A DNA stretch of 64,000 bases from Hermodice carunculata (GCA_964020975.1 CAXHWN010002752.1:198501-262500), one strand, 5' to 3'; positions 12,850-24,026 are shown, counted from the first letter of the stretch. The notes: generated by a model from the sequence alone, not told the origin. Translations and numbers: made by a program.

Positions 12850-13052
12850 AACCTCACACCCAACACCGACTTCACTGTCCCTCTCCTCTACATAATCCCA
12901 CCCTGCCCACTCCCGAATAAGATTAATAGCCTGGGCACTTGTATGTAATTGACGGACACCTGCAGCTGAACTGGTACTGGATGCTGCCCTATTTGTGATG
13001 TCACGCACCTCAAGGGAATCACCGGGAATCCCGTAAATGACAAGCAGAGACG
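12850..13052 (-). CDS. Candidate internal exon of an unknown gene
   Basis: On the - strand a pyrimidine tract ending 'tgccccctctag' precedes 203 bp of open frame, which ends at a strong donor (GTT|GTAAGT, donor at 12844-12849). The frame is phase 1 in and phase 0 out and encodes 67 residues starting SLLVIYGIPGDSLEVRD and ending DSEVGVGCEV, with a tryptophan-containing stretch (EWAGWDYVEE). GC content is higher than around it. I recognise no domain and found no partner exon in the window. The 'ccctctagcg' at the acceptor also occurs in transposon ends, so this may be chance or element sequence. Confidence 0.3.
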
Positions 13053-13197
13053 CTAGAGGGGGCAGTATACATAAATAGATCGATGTGTTTCTTAGGGGAA
13101 ACACAACAGCTGTCTATGTCAAGTTTGGTGATGGTTTATGAGTTGTTTACACAAGTTAAGCTAAGCCAGTGTTAGCCCAGCATAAAATCATGTGATT

Positions 13198-13217
13198 ACC
13201 GGTCGTTAACGACCGGT
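13198..13217. repeat. Perfect 20-bp palindrome
   Basis: ACCGGTCGTTAACGACCGGT reads identically on both strands and is centred on GTTAAC. It is followed by 'ggttaa', so it may be a remnant of a TTAA element. A protein-binding site is possible but unsupported. Confidence 0.6.
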
Positions 13218-13234
13218 CTGACCGTTTAAGGGTT

Positions 13235-13328
13235 AAGCCACTTGAGGGCTCACAACTTTGAAAGGAAGATGTAGGTGCAATATAGCCATGGTGCCAGCAG
13301 AGCATTAGGCCCATGGGCCTCTTGTTTT
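13235..13328 (+). repeat. R1 right-end fragment
   Basis: 'cagagcattaggcccatggg' followed by CCTCTTGTTTT is the right-end signature of R1 (compare 52630-52666). Only the tail is present. Confidence 0.6.
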
Positions 13329-13332
13329 TAAT

Positions 13333-13544
13333 TACTGTAAATTGCTTTATTTTCGCGAATATAAATTTTCATGATTTTCGTATTTTTGACATTCCACTGT
13401 AGTTTTAGTTTCACTGTTTTGGACATAATTCCCATTCAAACAATGTTGAAATACTATTTCACTGTGTTTTTATTTTCACGGTTTTGTGCCACCAGCGAAA
13501 TAAGCGAAAATAAGAATACAGCGAAATTAAAGCAATGTACAGTA
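13333..13544 (+). mobile_element. MITE with TACTGTAAATTGC ends
   Basis: The left end TACTGTAAATTGCTTTATTT and the inverse of the right end (TACTGTACATTGCTTTAATT) form roughly 24-bp inverted termini with few mismatches, flanked by TA. The interior has 'attcccattcaaacaatgtt', also present in the second copy at 35245-35467. Non-coding. Confidence 0.75.
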
Positions 13545-15046
13545 CTGTTGAAATTAGTCAAAAGCACTGATGCAGAATCACATTTGGCAGCCAGCCGGTT
13601 TCGGCCAGTTTAAGGGGGAAAGGATTCAACTGACCAAATGTGGCAGGAGGAGATCAATGTTACCTGCAGTAATGTTTTCCACTTAGTCCCAATATTTGGT
13701 AAACAAATTGGAAGAGAATTATACACGAGTCTTAATTCAGAATAGCTTGCCCTTGGTGTACATTGGTAAGCCAGTTGTCCAGCACATGCTAAGGAAAGCT
13801 GTTGACTCAGTCTCAATAAAGGAAAGAAAGGGTTGAAGTCTGAATATTGTGTTCTGGGAGCACTTCAGGGTCATCAGTATATTTCCATGCAGCCGTATCT
13901 TAAGTAGCAAATCACAAAGCCATCTCTAATGTTTTATGACCCAGTCATAGGCCCTGGATAGGAATTATGGAGGAAATAGACCAATAACAATTTGGGGCAT
14001 TCAGGCAGTATTCAAATGCAGATAAATGTGGAGTACTTCATGCAGAGGTGCTAATGTTCACCAGCATGTTGCCATAGAGACCACTTAAGGTTTTAGCAGC
14101 TTGATAGTAGCATTTAGGACTCCAGATGGCAGCACTGGGTGATGTTCATTTACATAAATTTGATTATGTGCTTAAAAAAAAGCTTTACGGAAATTTATTT
14201 TTATGCATAGAAGGACGATGCTGCAAATGATCATCTTCAAGCACTGCACTCTGAGGTCCTAATAGGATTTATTGAAAGGCCAGGTCTTTTTGCTGCAGTC
14301 AAATTTTTAAGAGATATAAAAATCATTTATCTCTATTTCCAATTATTTTATGCATGTTAAAGGTTAGGTCTGAGCCGATAAAGGTTAATAAAAAGCACTC
14401 TTCCCATAACCAAGTCAGAGGAAGGCTGAGAAATTACTACATTTTATCGTTTCGGCAATCAGCCTCTTTTTGTGTGTAATGGGAAAAATAAGTCTTCCTG
14501 TCATGGATTTGGGGGTGACATTTTTGTACCACTATATACACATAACGTAACCCTTTGGGGACAAAGTCAATAGCATTTCCTGGCCCACTGTGTGTGCCTC
14601 ATGTCAAGAGGTTGTGAAGCAAAGCTGTTGACTTGTCACACATATTTTTGATAAAAAAGGCCATCATCAGCGATAGTATTCTGTACTCCCTTGTAATTAG
14701 GACATCAAAATCAGCGTGGATCAGAGGCTGCCAGCTGCTGGGTGAATTACAACTGAATTTTTCCCGATGTGATTAAACCCACACAACTTCACAATCTGTT
14801 GTAAACTTGGTGCTTAAACCATTAAGACCACAATTAATTCATGTGAAAACAATATGACAAGTACAGTCAATCAGTAAATTGTGTATGTAGTGCTTAGAAG
14901 AGTATTTATGGTCGAGAAATAAGTGATGCACAGTTGTGCTAATGATTAATGTTCAACAGAACATGACATTAATGTGTCAGAAAGGAGTGGCATGCATGAT
15001 TTGTAAAACTTCCTCTCAAGCAACAGACAACAAATTGAAAAAAAAT
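13545..15046. other. No gene seen; T3/hairpin fragments 13555-13830
   Basis: 13575-13625 matches the right end of the T3 TTAA elements ('ggccagtttaagggggaaag'), and 13780-13805 matches the hairpin arm ('aaggaaagctgttgactcag'). From 13830 onward the sequence is anonymous, with no convincing exon. Confidence 0.45.
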
Positions 15047-15300
15047 TACAGTAAAAAACTGTCAGTATAGCGATACCTAAAAAGGGGACACCTCCTCACT
15101 TGGGACACTTTTTCCCAGAACCAAATATTTTAAAGTCATTTTCATATTAACATTACCTCAGTAAAGGGGGCACCTGTCTATTGTGTATTAGGGACTGTAA
15201 TCTCAGTCCCAAGTGGATACTTGTCTCTTAAATAGGGACAGGCTATACTTTGTTCAGTGGGAACAACCTATACTTTATCTCATTGAGTCAGTTTTACAGT
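15047..15300 (+). mobile_element. Probable mariner-like MITE
   Basis: The left end 'ttacagtaaaaaactg' and the right end 'cagttttacagt' are approximate inverses next to TA. The interior repeats 'ggggacacct/tagggacaggct'. A related right end ('aggttttactgta') occurs at 18700-18714. Confidence 0.45.
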
Positions 15301-16203
15301 TTATTCATGAACTTGCCTCCAAAGCAGGCCCAAGCTGCATATTTTGTTTACTCCGTTAGGGTCAGCCATTCTTTGACACAGTCACCGTTTTAGCATTGGA
15401 AAAATGACTCAGTTTCTAATTGGCCGAGTATGCTAACTATGGTAACAGGCTTTAGAACACTAGGGACCAGAGACTGCTACTGGTCTAGGCGATAATGATG
15501 AACTTCCTCCTTGGTGTCTTACAGGTATAGGTATAGACATGTTCGAAGTTGTTACCCGCTGAAGACCCTTTAATCTATTTGAGCTAATACAGTCTTTTAT
15601 CAAAATTCTACAGAAGAACGTGCACGATATGGACAATAGTACTTCCATATGTATATAGGTCAGACAATAGCAGGTTAGCTTATGGAGAGTAAAGAGTTCC
15701 AACTGCAGAATAGGGTAATGACTACTAGGAAGTGGTTCTGGACAAAAAGACACAAATACAATCAGTCTAGCTAGGGGGAGGGTCATTGTACAGTTTTGTT
15801 TCCCTTACTATTTAATGAAATGCTGTCGAAGAAGGGCAGACCAAGTGTAGTAACACAGAGCTTGGTCTGCTTTGCAGGCAATTCACGAATCTGCTACAGA
15901 AAAACGGCTTCAAGCATTTGTGTGCACAGCTGCCTCCCCTACCTGAAGACACCTGTCATTCCACAGTCACAGGTCGATGAACTCAATTGTTTTTGATCTG
16001 ACACTTGCCAGGCATGCTCCCTGTACTTTGGGACTCCCCTGATATGCTTGGATAAACACATCAATGCTTAATCACAATCAAAGGCCATTGGGATGAAAGC
16101 AGCACTTTCAGTGAGCAATTTAATCCTGAGATCAAGCCAAAGCCTAATATAAATGCAATAAACTTGTAAAAGGGAAGAATTTATTCTTGTCTTTTCATAC
16201 TTT
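15301..16203. other. No gene seen
   Basis: Anonymous. Open frames on both strands are short and lack recognisable motifs. Confidence 0.4.
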
Positions 16204-18500
16204 TTACCCTGGGCACATAAAGTGAAGGAGACCGATTCTTGAGTATGGTAGTCCAGTGTGGAGTGGTTGTACAGAATCAGATGCTGCAAGACCTGAGAAT
16301 ATTCAATTGCAAGCTGCTCGCATTGTAACTGGTGCAATGCATGGAACAAGTAATGTGAAACTTTATGAAGAACTTGGATGGTCAACTTTTTCAGACCGTC
16401 GGATTGCAGCTAAATTAATTTTGATGTATAAAATAGTGAACAAGCTTTTACCTGAAACCTTGTGTTCTATTATTAAGTCTCCCAGAACAGACACATATAC
16501 TTACAGTACCCGACGACAATTTGATATCCCTCATTTCAGAGCTCGTATTGAACTTTTTGATAAGTCATTTTTCCCTTCTACTATTAGACTTTGGAACCAG
16601 TTGCCTGTCGATATTAGAAACTCTGCATCCGTCTCAATATTTAAATCGAAAATTGCTAAACAAATTATACGACCTACGAAATTTCCAGAATTATTCAATC
16701 TCTGAGATAGATTTATAGCTATTCAGCATACACGTCTTCGTCTTGGCGCCAGCCTCTTAAATTCTCATCTATTTAAAATTGGTATTAATGATTCCCCTGC
16801 CTGTTCATGTGGTGCACCCAACGAAGATATATGGCACTATTTCTTTTCCTGTATGAAATATATTGTAACACGATTGCACTTGCACACCATGGTTGTCACT
16901 TTCGCACCTTTTACGTTACAAACTTTATTATATGGTTCATTTGACTGCTCTCTCCAAGAAAACAGGTATAATTCAGTAGCTATACATGATTACATTTCTG
17001 CAACTGACCACTTTAAACCAACTGGCATGGGTTAAACTTGTGGATTTCCAACCACTAGTGATCATTTTTCGGGGTTTGGTTTATGCTCCTCAAATTTTTT
17101 TACTCTGTTTTTCAATACACAGCAATCTTTACTATATATTTTAATTTCCGACCCGGTTCGAAGTGTATATCACTTGCACTGTAGATATTGGCCCACTATC
17201 TGTCTTGTCAGTGTTCATGTTTTCCTATTTTGTTGGTGTGTGTTTCAGTATTGTCCTATATATTTGTCTTCACTTCTTGCAAGAGGGATTCATATAGGGC
17301 ATGCCCTTTTCCCTATTACTATGAATGATCATGTTGTGGATTTTTCTTGTAAATTTGACAATAAAATATGTTTAAACTAAAGTGAAAGAGGGTATTTTTG
17401 TCCCCTGTGTTGTCCCCCCCCCCCATCTGCGGGTTCTTCAGTCTGTACGTCCATCTTGTCAATGTTAATGCGATATCTCAAAAAGCTAGTATTCACTGTA
17501 CGTGTAGCTGTACCAAAATTTTATCATAGATACACCTTATAATGGACCAGCTTCCTATTGAAAACCAGCTTCCTCTCATTGTTTTGGAACTTTTGATGAA
17601 ACTTTTAAAAGTATTTATTTTAAGCCCCTCTGAGTGCCCCACAAGGGGCTGACGGTGCCATAATATCTCAAAAAAATGTTCCGCATAGCTTAATTTACCA
17701 AAATTTGTCACAGAAGACACTTATGATGGACCAGGTTCCTATTGAAAACCAGCTTCCTCTGGTCATGTTAAGCTTTTTATAAAACTTTTAGTGTATTTAT
17801 TTGAAGGTTGTCTGAGTGGCATCAACCCTGATGACATTGGTGTGATATCTCAAAAAATATTGACCGCAGCTTGACCAAATTTTTTTTCAGGGATACATCT
17901 TATGATGGACCAGGTTCCTATATAAAACCAGCTTCTTCTTTGTATTGTAAAATTTTTATGAAACTTTAAAGTATTTATTTCAAGGTCGTCTGAGTGGTGC
18001 ACAAAGAGACGACATTACCATAATATCTCAACAAGGATCCATTGCAGCTTCACCAAATTTGTTATCAGGGATGCACATTAGAATGGACCACATTCCTATT
18101 GAAAACCAGCTTCCCCTTATTATTTTTAAATTTGTTTTAAACTTTTTATGAAACTTTTAATGTATTTCAAGGCCATCTCAGTGGCATAAAAGGGGACGAC
18201 ATTACTGTAATATCTCAACAAGTATCCATCGCAGCTTCGATCACCTCATATAAGCAATGATGAAGCAGCAAGTACTACTACATTCCTGCAAAATATGTTT
18301 TCATATTACCATTGAACGATTTTCTTCAGTTATTTTACTTGTACAGTGGTTTCTGTCACAAGAACATACTGCAAGAACCCATCCAAAATTTTTCTTTTAT
18401 TTCATAGACAGTAATGTGGAAATTAAAAAAAAAATTGAGAAAATTGAGAGAAAAAAAAGATTGTGGGCACCGAGGATAATCCGTTCTCTGAACGCTATTT
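16204..18500 (+). mobile_element. Tandem-core element, copy A (interrupted by a LINE)
   Basis: It starts 'taccctgggcacataaagtg' and, after the LINE insertion, resumes at 17379. It then has about four diverged copies of a roughly 180-bp unit ('atggaccag.ttcctat' + 'aaaaccagcttc' + 'tatttatttgaaggt.gtc' + 'aatatctcaa'). It ends near 'aatccgttctctgaacgct'. Copy B at 44921-45783 has the same layout. A tandem core between unique ends resembles Helentron-associated (HINE/pearl-type) elements, but the assignment is an inference. Confidence 0.6.
16231..17378 (+). mobile_element. 5'-truncated LINE (Jockey/CR1-type ORF2 C-terminus)
   Basis: The frame beginning ILEYGSPVWSGC at 16235 continues with 'AARIVTGAMHG', 'LYEELGWSTFSDRR', 'LILMYKIVNKLLPE' and 'FFPSTIRLWNQLP', the region C-terminal to the reverse transcriptase of Jockey/CR1-like LINEs. 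An in-frame TGA lies at 16703. The same frame resumes with 'HTRLRLGASLLNSHLFKIGI' and a CSCG...HYFFSC zinc-knuckle-like motif, ending near 17035. Then come a 3' UTR and 'aataaaa' at 17360. The target duplication is AAAGTGAAGGAG (16219-16230) against AAAGTGAAAGAG (17379-17390), one mismatch. The RT core and endonuclease are missing, so the copy is dead on arrival. Confidence 0.85.
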
Positions 18501-19102
18501 TTAACTTAAGGTAAATATGGGAGTGCACATGTATGTACACGTGTCAAAAATGGTCAATATAAGCTTGTTTCATGTGGTACCGATACATGTACCTGTATTC
18601 CCAATAAGTACTTCAAGTGCTGCACCTTGGTAATCAGCTAATAGGAACACCTTGCTTATATAGGGACACTTTCCTCGCTCCCAACAGTATCCCTATTAGC
18701 CAGGTTTTACTGTATTGTAATGCGAGACCACAAAGTATACGAGGCCTTTGTTAAGTCTGTATATCCAACTGCATATATTAGGTTTTTCATTGATATGTCA
18801 AAGAAAAGATAGTTTGGTCAAATTTACAACAAAAGAAAGAAAAACACAAAAGCAGTCAGACATACAAACGAAACAACAAAAAATGCTTTTTTTTTTTGCC
18901 ATGTTGCTTGATTCCCAGCAGCTTTCAAGCAATGGTCACTGTAACTGAGACTATAGTGATGATTGACATTATCATGGGACTGTGTATCTTTTTAATCCAC
19001 ATATAAAGTGGCCTGCATGTAAATGTGACTTGCTGACTAAATAGGTAACCGAAATAGTGGCAGACTAAAAAATTGCTTTTAATATTAATATGCATATAAT
19101 TA

Positions 19103-19104
<2 letters not shown>
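18501..19104. other. No gene seen; MITE end fragment
   Basis: 18600-18714 carries 'tagggacactttcc' and 'ccaggttttactgta', the right end of the MITE type at 15047-15300. The remainder is anonymous and A-rich. Confidence 0.45.

Positions 19105-19179
<75 letters not shown>
19105..19179. repeat. (TA)n microsatellite
   Basis: About 75 bp of uninterrupted TA. Confidence 0.95.
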
Positions 19180-19182
<3 letters not shown>

Positions 19183-19839
19183 GTGCTCATATTTTTTCAT
19201 TATTGAAATTGGAAGGCTGTTGATGTAACATGGTATGTTTAATGAATATTTAATTAGGAGAACAAAATACATTGTAAATGTATTAGGTACCAGTTTGAAA
19301 GTTACCTCAAATGTGTGGCAGATTCCATCTGAAAATGGCACATGAACTCCATGAAATGAGGCATGCAGGCAGATGTCCTGTTGTACAGTACATAATGTTC
19401 AAGGCAAACAGGGTTACCTTTCTGGCCTTTGTCACACAAGAAGAATGAACCTACTAAGGCCAGGCTTGTAACACTCACTACATGCATATATATGTATTGG
19501 AGTACACATAGGCCTCGATGATTGGATCTCAGTGCGTTAATTGCTCAGCCTTTGCCAGCATGATGTTTGGTACTGCATACATGCACATTTTGGAATTACG
19601 ATATTTGGGTTAATGTAAACCTGATATTATTTGATGTGTAAATGTGTAAGGTAATTTCTGTATTTTGAAAGCAAAATACATAGTGTTTAGAATTTCAGAT
19701 CACAAAGGGCAGACTGCAGGTAGAATAAGGCATGCGAGACATCAAAGTGACATGAGCACTAGCTGTGTGTGATTTCACCAACCAGGCAACTGACTACCAA
19801 ATATGAGACATGCATATTAATTTTCTGCTATGAAGCACA
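19180..19839. other. No gene seen
   Basis: Anonymous AT-rich sequence without a supportable exon or repeat signature. Confidence 0.4.
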
Positions 19840-20130
19840 GGGTTCACGTCTGTCAGTCATGGAGGACACACGGGGCATATTGTTGTCATAGACAGGGCTT
19901 GACACCCCCCACTCGCAAAATGTGGGTCTGTCAGAGAAATTTAAGTTCGCAAATACCAAGGCTACATTCATTTAGTGCTTCCTTAATTGGTTACAAGAAT
20001 AAATTTCCATTTGCCAAGGCACTAAATATTCTTTATTCCCAAATTATTAGTAATATCCCACTTCCCTGCAACAGGCAGCAACCCATGTCTCACCAGGCGA
20101 GACTGGTTACTAAGACAAGCTGGCATGCAG
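19840..20130 (+). repeat. Short ~300-bp repeat, second copy
   Basis: Shares 'agacagggc', 'cgcaaataccaa', 'attattagtaatatccc' and 'caccaggcgagact' in order with 240-560. Likely a short interspersed repeat of unknown class. Confidence 0.4.
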
Positions 20131-20350
20131 TTGTGGTTGTTAAAACAGCAAAAATGAACATATTTGTCAAATATATGAAATTTATTGATGCAGTGTCATA
20201 ATATGGATACTGGTAAGGATATTAACTGTGTTTGGATATAAATAGATATATATATATACCTTATGGAAAATAAATTCTGCAAAGTATGACTTGTACAAGA
20301 TTTGTGAATGAAAAAAGCCAGGCAAGGGCCTGACAGCGAACAACACAGTT

Positions 20351-20392
20351 AGTCCGACCGGTTTCACCTCTAGTGGGGCATCATCAGGGACT
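20351..20392 (-). ncRNA. Hammerhead ribozyme motif 1 (Penelope type)
   Basis: Read 5' to 3' on the - strand: AGUCC, then CUGAUGA, a 15-nt stem-II segment, GAAACCGGUC, then GGACU. AGUCC/GGACU pair perfectly as stem I. CUGAUGA and GAA form the conserved core. ACCGGU is self-complementary and gives the very short stem III typical of Penelope/retrozyme hammerheads. The predicted cleavage site follows GUC. Stem II is imperfect (one mismatch, one extra U), so activity may be weak. Confidence 0.7.
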
Positions 20393-20415
20393 GTGGGACT
20401 ATCGAGACTACCTGG

Positions 20416-20425
20416 TATTTATATA
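20416..20425 (-). promoter_or_regulatory. TATA box of the Penelope terminal repeat
   Basis: TATATAAATA on the - strand lies 24 bp upstream of the hammerhead motif. The same spacing is seen in the second terminal repeat at 41078-41085, suggesting a promoter whose start site falls at or in the ribozyme. Confidence 0.5.
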
Positions 20426-20529
20426 GGAGGTATCAACAATTGACGTTGCTAACGTAAATAGGCTACGTCAACGCTGATCGTTGAGTTGGCTTCATTTGAG
20501 AATTGGTCCACCCTTCCAGTGACATGGTG

Positions 20530-20745
20530 TGGAAAGCAGTGTCCAAATTGGCACGTGTCTTCCATGTTGTACTTGTGATGTCACAAGTTCTGATGCACTA
20601 TTGCTGGGTAGTTCCAGTGATCTTGCAGTCTCCAAGGAATGTAAACAAGCAAACTTGCCTGCATGCCTAAATTTGGAGTATTGTGATGGAAGCAAGCTAA
20701 GGGATCCCGGGTTGGGGTCCCCTCCATTGTAATAAATAAGTAAGT
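20530..20745 (+). mobile_element. Unidentified segment with (TAAG)n tail
   Basis: It ends 'aataaataagtaagtaagt' and replaces the part of the Penelope ORF that should follow RT motif B. The simple-repeat tail suggests the 3' end of a SINE or LINE in + orientation. No tRNA-type promoter boxes were recognised, so the class is open. Confidence 0.4.
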
Positions 20746-22100
20746 AAGTAAGTGCATACGAAAGGAGATGATTCTCCTCAAGATCAGCCATGAAAATATT
20801 TGCATATGATGGGGCTACTCGGGTCCCCATGGCTGTGCCCCTTGTCTGAAGGTAATGTTCTTCATTAAATTCGAAGTTGCTGCAGTATAAAACCAGTCTC
20901 AAAAGGTGTATAATGTCATGGGTGGCTGGTTTTTCATCCGGGTCTCTGTTGTGTAACAGTGCCCTTGCTGCAGTTCTCAAGCCCTCTTGGATGGGTATGT
21001 TGGTGTAAAGTGATTTAACGTCAAGAGTGGCTAAAATCGCTCCTGCAGGGAGAGGAGGGATTGTCTCAATCCTGTTGACAAAGTCATTTGTATCTTTTAA
21101 GTAGCTTGGGATTTTAGCTACAATGGGTCGTAGAAAAAAGTCTACAAGACCTGAAATCCTTTCTGTAGGACAGTTGTTTGCGCTCAAGATGGGTCTACCT
21201 GGTGGTGGTAGAATGTTCTTATGTATTTTCGGTAAAATGTAGAAGCACGGAACTCGTGGTTCGTCTACATACAAGGAATCAAATGTTTCCTGTGTAATTG
21301 AATTGTTGTCAACCATTTCTCTCAATGCAGCCCTAACCCTTTCATTATTGGTGGATGTTAGGTTTCCATCTACTGGTCTGTAGTGGTCCCTGTTTTGAAG
21401 TACAGTGGTGCCTGCTCTAAAGACCACATCTCGTGAGAGACCACATTAGTTTTTAAGACCACCCTTTCAAGACATTGGCCTTTTATTTCTTTGTTAATTT
21501 ACCTGCAATGAAAGACCACCTGTCATATGTGACCACTTTTGTCTGGCATTAGAGGTGGTCTTAAATTGCAGGTACCACTGTAACTTGTTTGCTTCAGCAA
21601 TGTAATCTGGGGTGTCCATGATTACAATGGCTGATCCCTTGTCAGCCTGTTTGATTGTAATGTCTGCATTGGTTTGCAGTTGTTCTAGACCCTGTCTTTC
21701 CTCTTTAGTCAGGTTGTCTGAGCGGGGAATTCTAGGAGGATGTTGAGCTACTTCGTGTTTGATTGTCCTACAAAAAGCTGTGATATTTGGGTCACTAAGC
21801 TGAGCTTCACTGGTGGTGAAAGTACTGGCTTTTTTGAAGGACTTATGGCTAAATGGGCTGAAATGCACACATTAGTGTCAGTATTGTCTTGGGTAGACAA
21901 TGTAGGATCCAATGAATTTGGATCAATATTGTTGTCTGAACCTGTGTCCAGTTGGACTGCGTTTTCCCTGTTGAAAAATGCACTAAATTTGACTTGTCTT
22001 AGGAACCTGTCTACATCTAAGCCTATTTCCCCAGCACTTGGTTCTCTGGGGGTTGGGCAGAAGGATAAACCCTTGCTGAGTACACTCCTCTGAGGTTGTT
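20746..22100 (-). pseudogene. Penelope-like reverse transcriptase region
   Basis: In element order the recognisable motifs are: LSKGLSFCPTP near 22085, LTKEERQGLEQLQTNADI with KQADKGSAIVIMD near 21600-21700, FYILPKIHK near 21220-21245, 'RPILSANNCPTERISGLVDF', motif A 'TLDVKSLYTNIP' near 21000-21030, and motif B 'GTAMGTRVAPSYANIF' near 20795-20840. These are the family's hallmark RT blocks. The catalytic motif C and everything after it are absent. A MITE sits within the region and the frame is broken more than once, so it is a fossil. Confidence 0.85.
21401..21582. mobile_element. Mariner-like MITE inside the Penelope element
   Basis: TACAGTGGTGCCTGC at the left and the inverse of TACAGTGGTACCTGC at the right form 15-bp inverted ends with one mismatch and TA on both sides. 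The interior repeats 'aagaccacc/gaccac'. It splits the DKGSAIV...DYIAEA block from the following Penelope RT sequence, so it inserted after the retroelement did. Confidence 0.85.
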
Positions 22101-22499
22101 TGGGATTAGTTTCTTTGTGTCTAAGCCCTGTACATTGTTGTTTGAACTATTGATGCTCAAAAGTGGGGGATGTATGTACTCAACTTTACAGCTATTGTAA
22201 GAGTTATGTACAAAAAGGACTTTACTTACCCCTTGATGCGTCAATGGGGTTGGTGCTTCTGCTGTTGTACAGTCTGCATGTGAATAAGTGTCAACAGTGT
22301 GAGCACGTTCATCATATTGCTGATCGCTCGTGTTGAGCTATGGTATAGATAAGTCCAATTTAACATCAAATGAAAGTTCAGAACTTGTGGCATTCATGAT
22401 AAAATCCGAACATTGTAACGACGTAACTTGTAACGAAGTAGAACAAAACTGATAATCTAGCTGAACTGTAACGAGGGTGGCTGTTGGCTGCATATGAGT

Positions 22500-23892
22500 T
22501 TAGCGTCTCCTTCTCCCTCCGTATGGACGAGAGTTGCGTCCGCCCCTTCCTCTGTTTGGATACGGTCGGTGACGGTGTCGGGAGTTGTACGACCGTGAGC
22601 TGTTGTCCTGATTTCTCGACAGGCTTGCCAGAATACTGGTCAATGCCTGTGTTTGACTGTTTGTCAAATTCAGACCTCTGTTGGTTTGTCTTCGTGGTGA
22701 AGCATGGCGGCTGGACGTTTGTTGTCGATGCCAGCTGCTTTGGTTTTGGTTTCTATTCTCCTGCTGTTGAGGTGATCTGCTGGGCATGCGTGGCGATCCC
22801 TGTTGAGGGGATTTCCACTGCAACTTGTTGTTAAACTGTTTTGGCCTCGATCCCCGGTGGGAGGCGCCCGGGCACGCGCTGGGGATGGGCTTCCCCTGCG
22901 AGTCCCCGCCCACTGAAAAAAGTGGTCCGTGTCAGCTTCCTGTGACTCACTTTTCTCTTTGCATAAAGATTCCAATTTTTTATTTTGTCTGGTTATGATG
23001 TCAGCTTTTTCCCAGGCAATAAGGTTCGCGAGAAACAGCTTAGCTTTATTGAAATTGGCTGCATCATTGGCGTAGCAATAGTGAAGGTTACTAAGCTCAG
23101 TGGTGGCTTGATTGTTCAAGTCCTGAATCGCTGTTTTTTGTGTTTCAAGTAGGTAAGCTTATTGTTCCTGCTCGGCTTGATGGGCCTTGCTCTTCCAGGT
23201 TTCCATAGCCATCCTGGTTGGAGTGACTCCCTGGGGAAATTTTGGGTAATATCTGATGTCCATGTCGATGCATTTAGAGTAAAAATCGGCCCTGAGCTTG
23301 ACTCTGGCAAGCTTTGACATGATTCTCGGAGCGGCTCTAAAGTTTGAGACTGCTTTGGACGGGATCTGTTTCTCTGCTTTGTCAGAAAGTTTATGGGCGT
23401 TTGAGCACGTGTGGCCACATCAGTTGTGCGATCATCTTTGTTGATGTTCAAACTGGGACTGGCTGGTTGTGGATCCACTTGATTAGTTTCGTCTGGCTCA
23501 TTTGCATGAGTATGGTGACGCATTCCTTTGTGGCCTCTTTGTGGGAGAGGCGTTTCCCCGGGTCCTCGACCCTGTACGAAGTTGTTGTCAGTACTGGGAA
23601 CACTGGAAGTGTCTTGCACTATAATGTTAGGAACCGTTAGAGTGTTCGTGGGATTTTCTCGTTCGGAAAGCTCCGCCCAAGACGTTCTGGAACCCTCAGG
23701 AGTAGTCTGAGGTGTTTTGAAGTTGTCCGTGGGGATGCTCGGTGGCGTGATGGCATCGACAGCCGCCAACAATGTAGTCGGAGTGCTGTTTGAGCTGGAC
23801 GGTAGCGGCGAGTTCATGTGCACTTCCCCAAGGTTATTTGTGATGCGATCTACGTCGACATCTGATATCTCAATTGATCTGTTTGTTTTCAT
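22500..23892 (-). pseudogene. Penelope-associated ORF1-like region
   Basis: The first part (from MKTNRSIEISDV at 23892) is rich in S, T, P and N. A middle section (around 23119-22900) contains 'NFNKAKLFLANLIAWEKADI', which looks helical. The end (to 22500) is rich in R, S, Q and G and finishes GGRRRR, as in a nucleic-acid-binding tail. The position upstream of the RT suggests an ORF1. It shows no motif I can name and is not intact. Confidence 0.5.
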
Positions 23893-23931
23893 TGGTCTAA
23901 GTATACTATACCAACTGTAATTCTCTCGGTG

Positions 23932-23945
23932 TGTCTGTCTCTCTA

Positions 23946-23989
<44 letters not shown>

Positions 23990-24026
23990 CCTCCCCCTCT
24001 CTCACTCTATCTATCTCTCTCTCTCT
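23932..24026. repeat. CT-rich microsatellite
   Basis: Runs of (TCTG)n and (TC)n. Confidence 0.9.

Larger units (their letters stand above)
20340..23930 (-). mobile_element. Penelope-like retroelement, broken
   Basis: Reading the - strand, an R/S/Q-rich ORF1-like region (23892-22500) is followed by an RT region (about 22100-20745) with typical Penelope motifs. A segment with a (TAAG)n tail comes next, then a terminal-repeat-like stretch with a TATA box and hammerhead ribozyme motif (20351-20425). Penelope elements are known to carry hammerhead motifs in their terminal repeats. The element is interrupted several times and carries a MITE (21401-21582). The GIY-YIG endonuclease expected after the RT is not seen. 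It is clearly an old, inactive copy. Confidence 0.85.

Noticed and set aside
22500-23920. Several + strand open frames over the Penelope ORF1 region
   Set aside because: They are antisense shadows. The - strand reading fits the element's orientation and has coherent composition.
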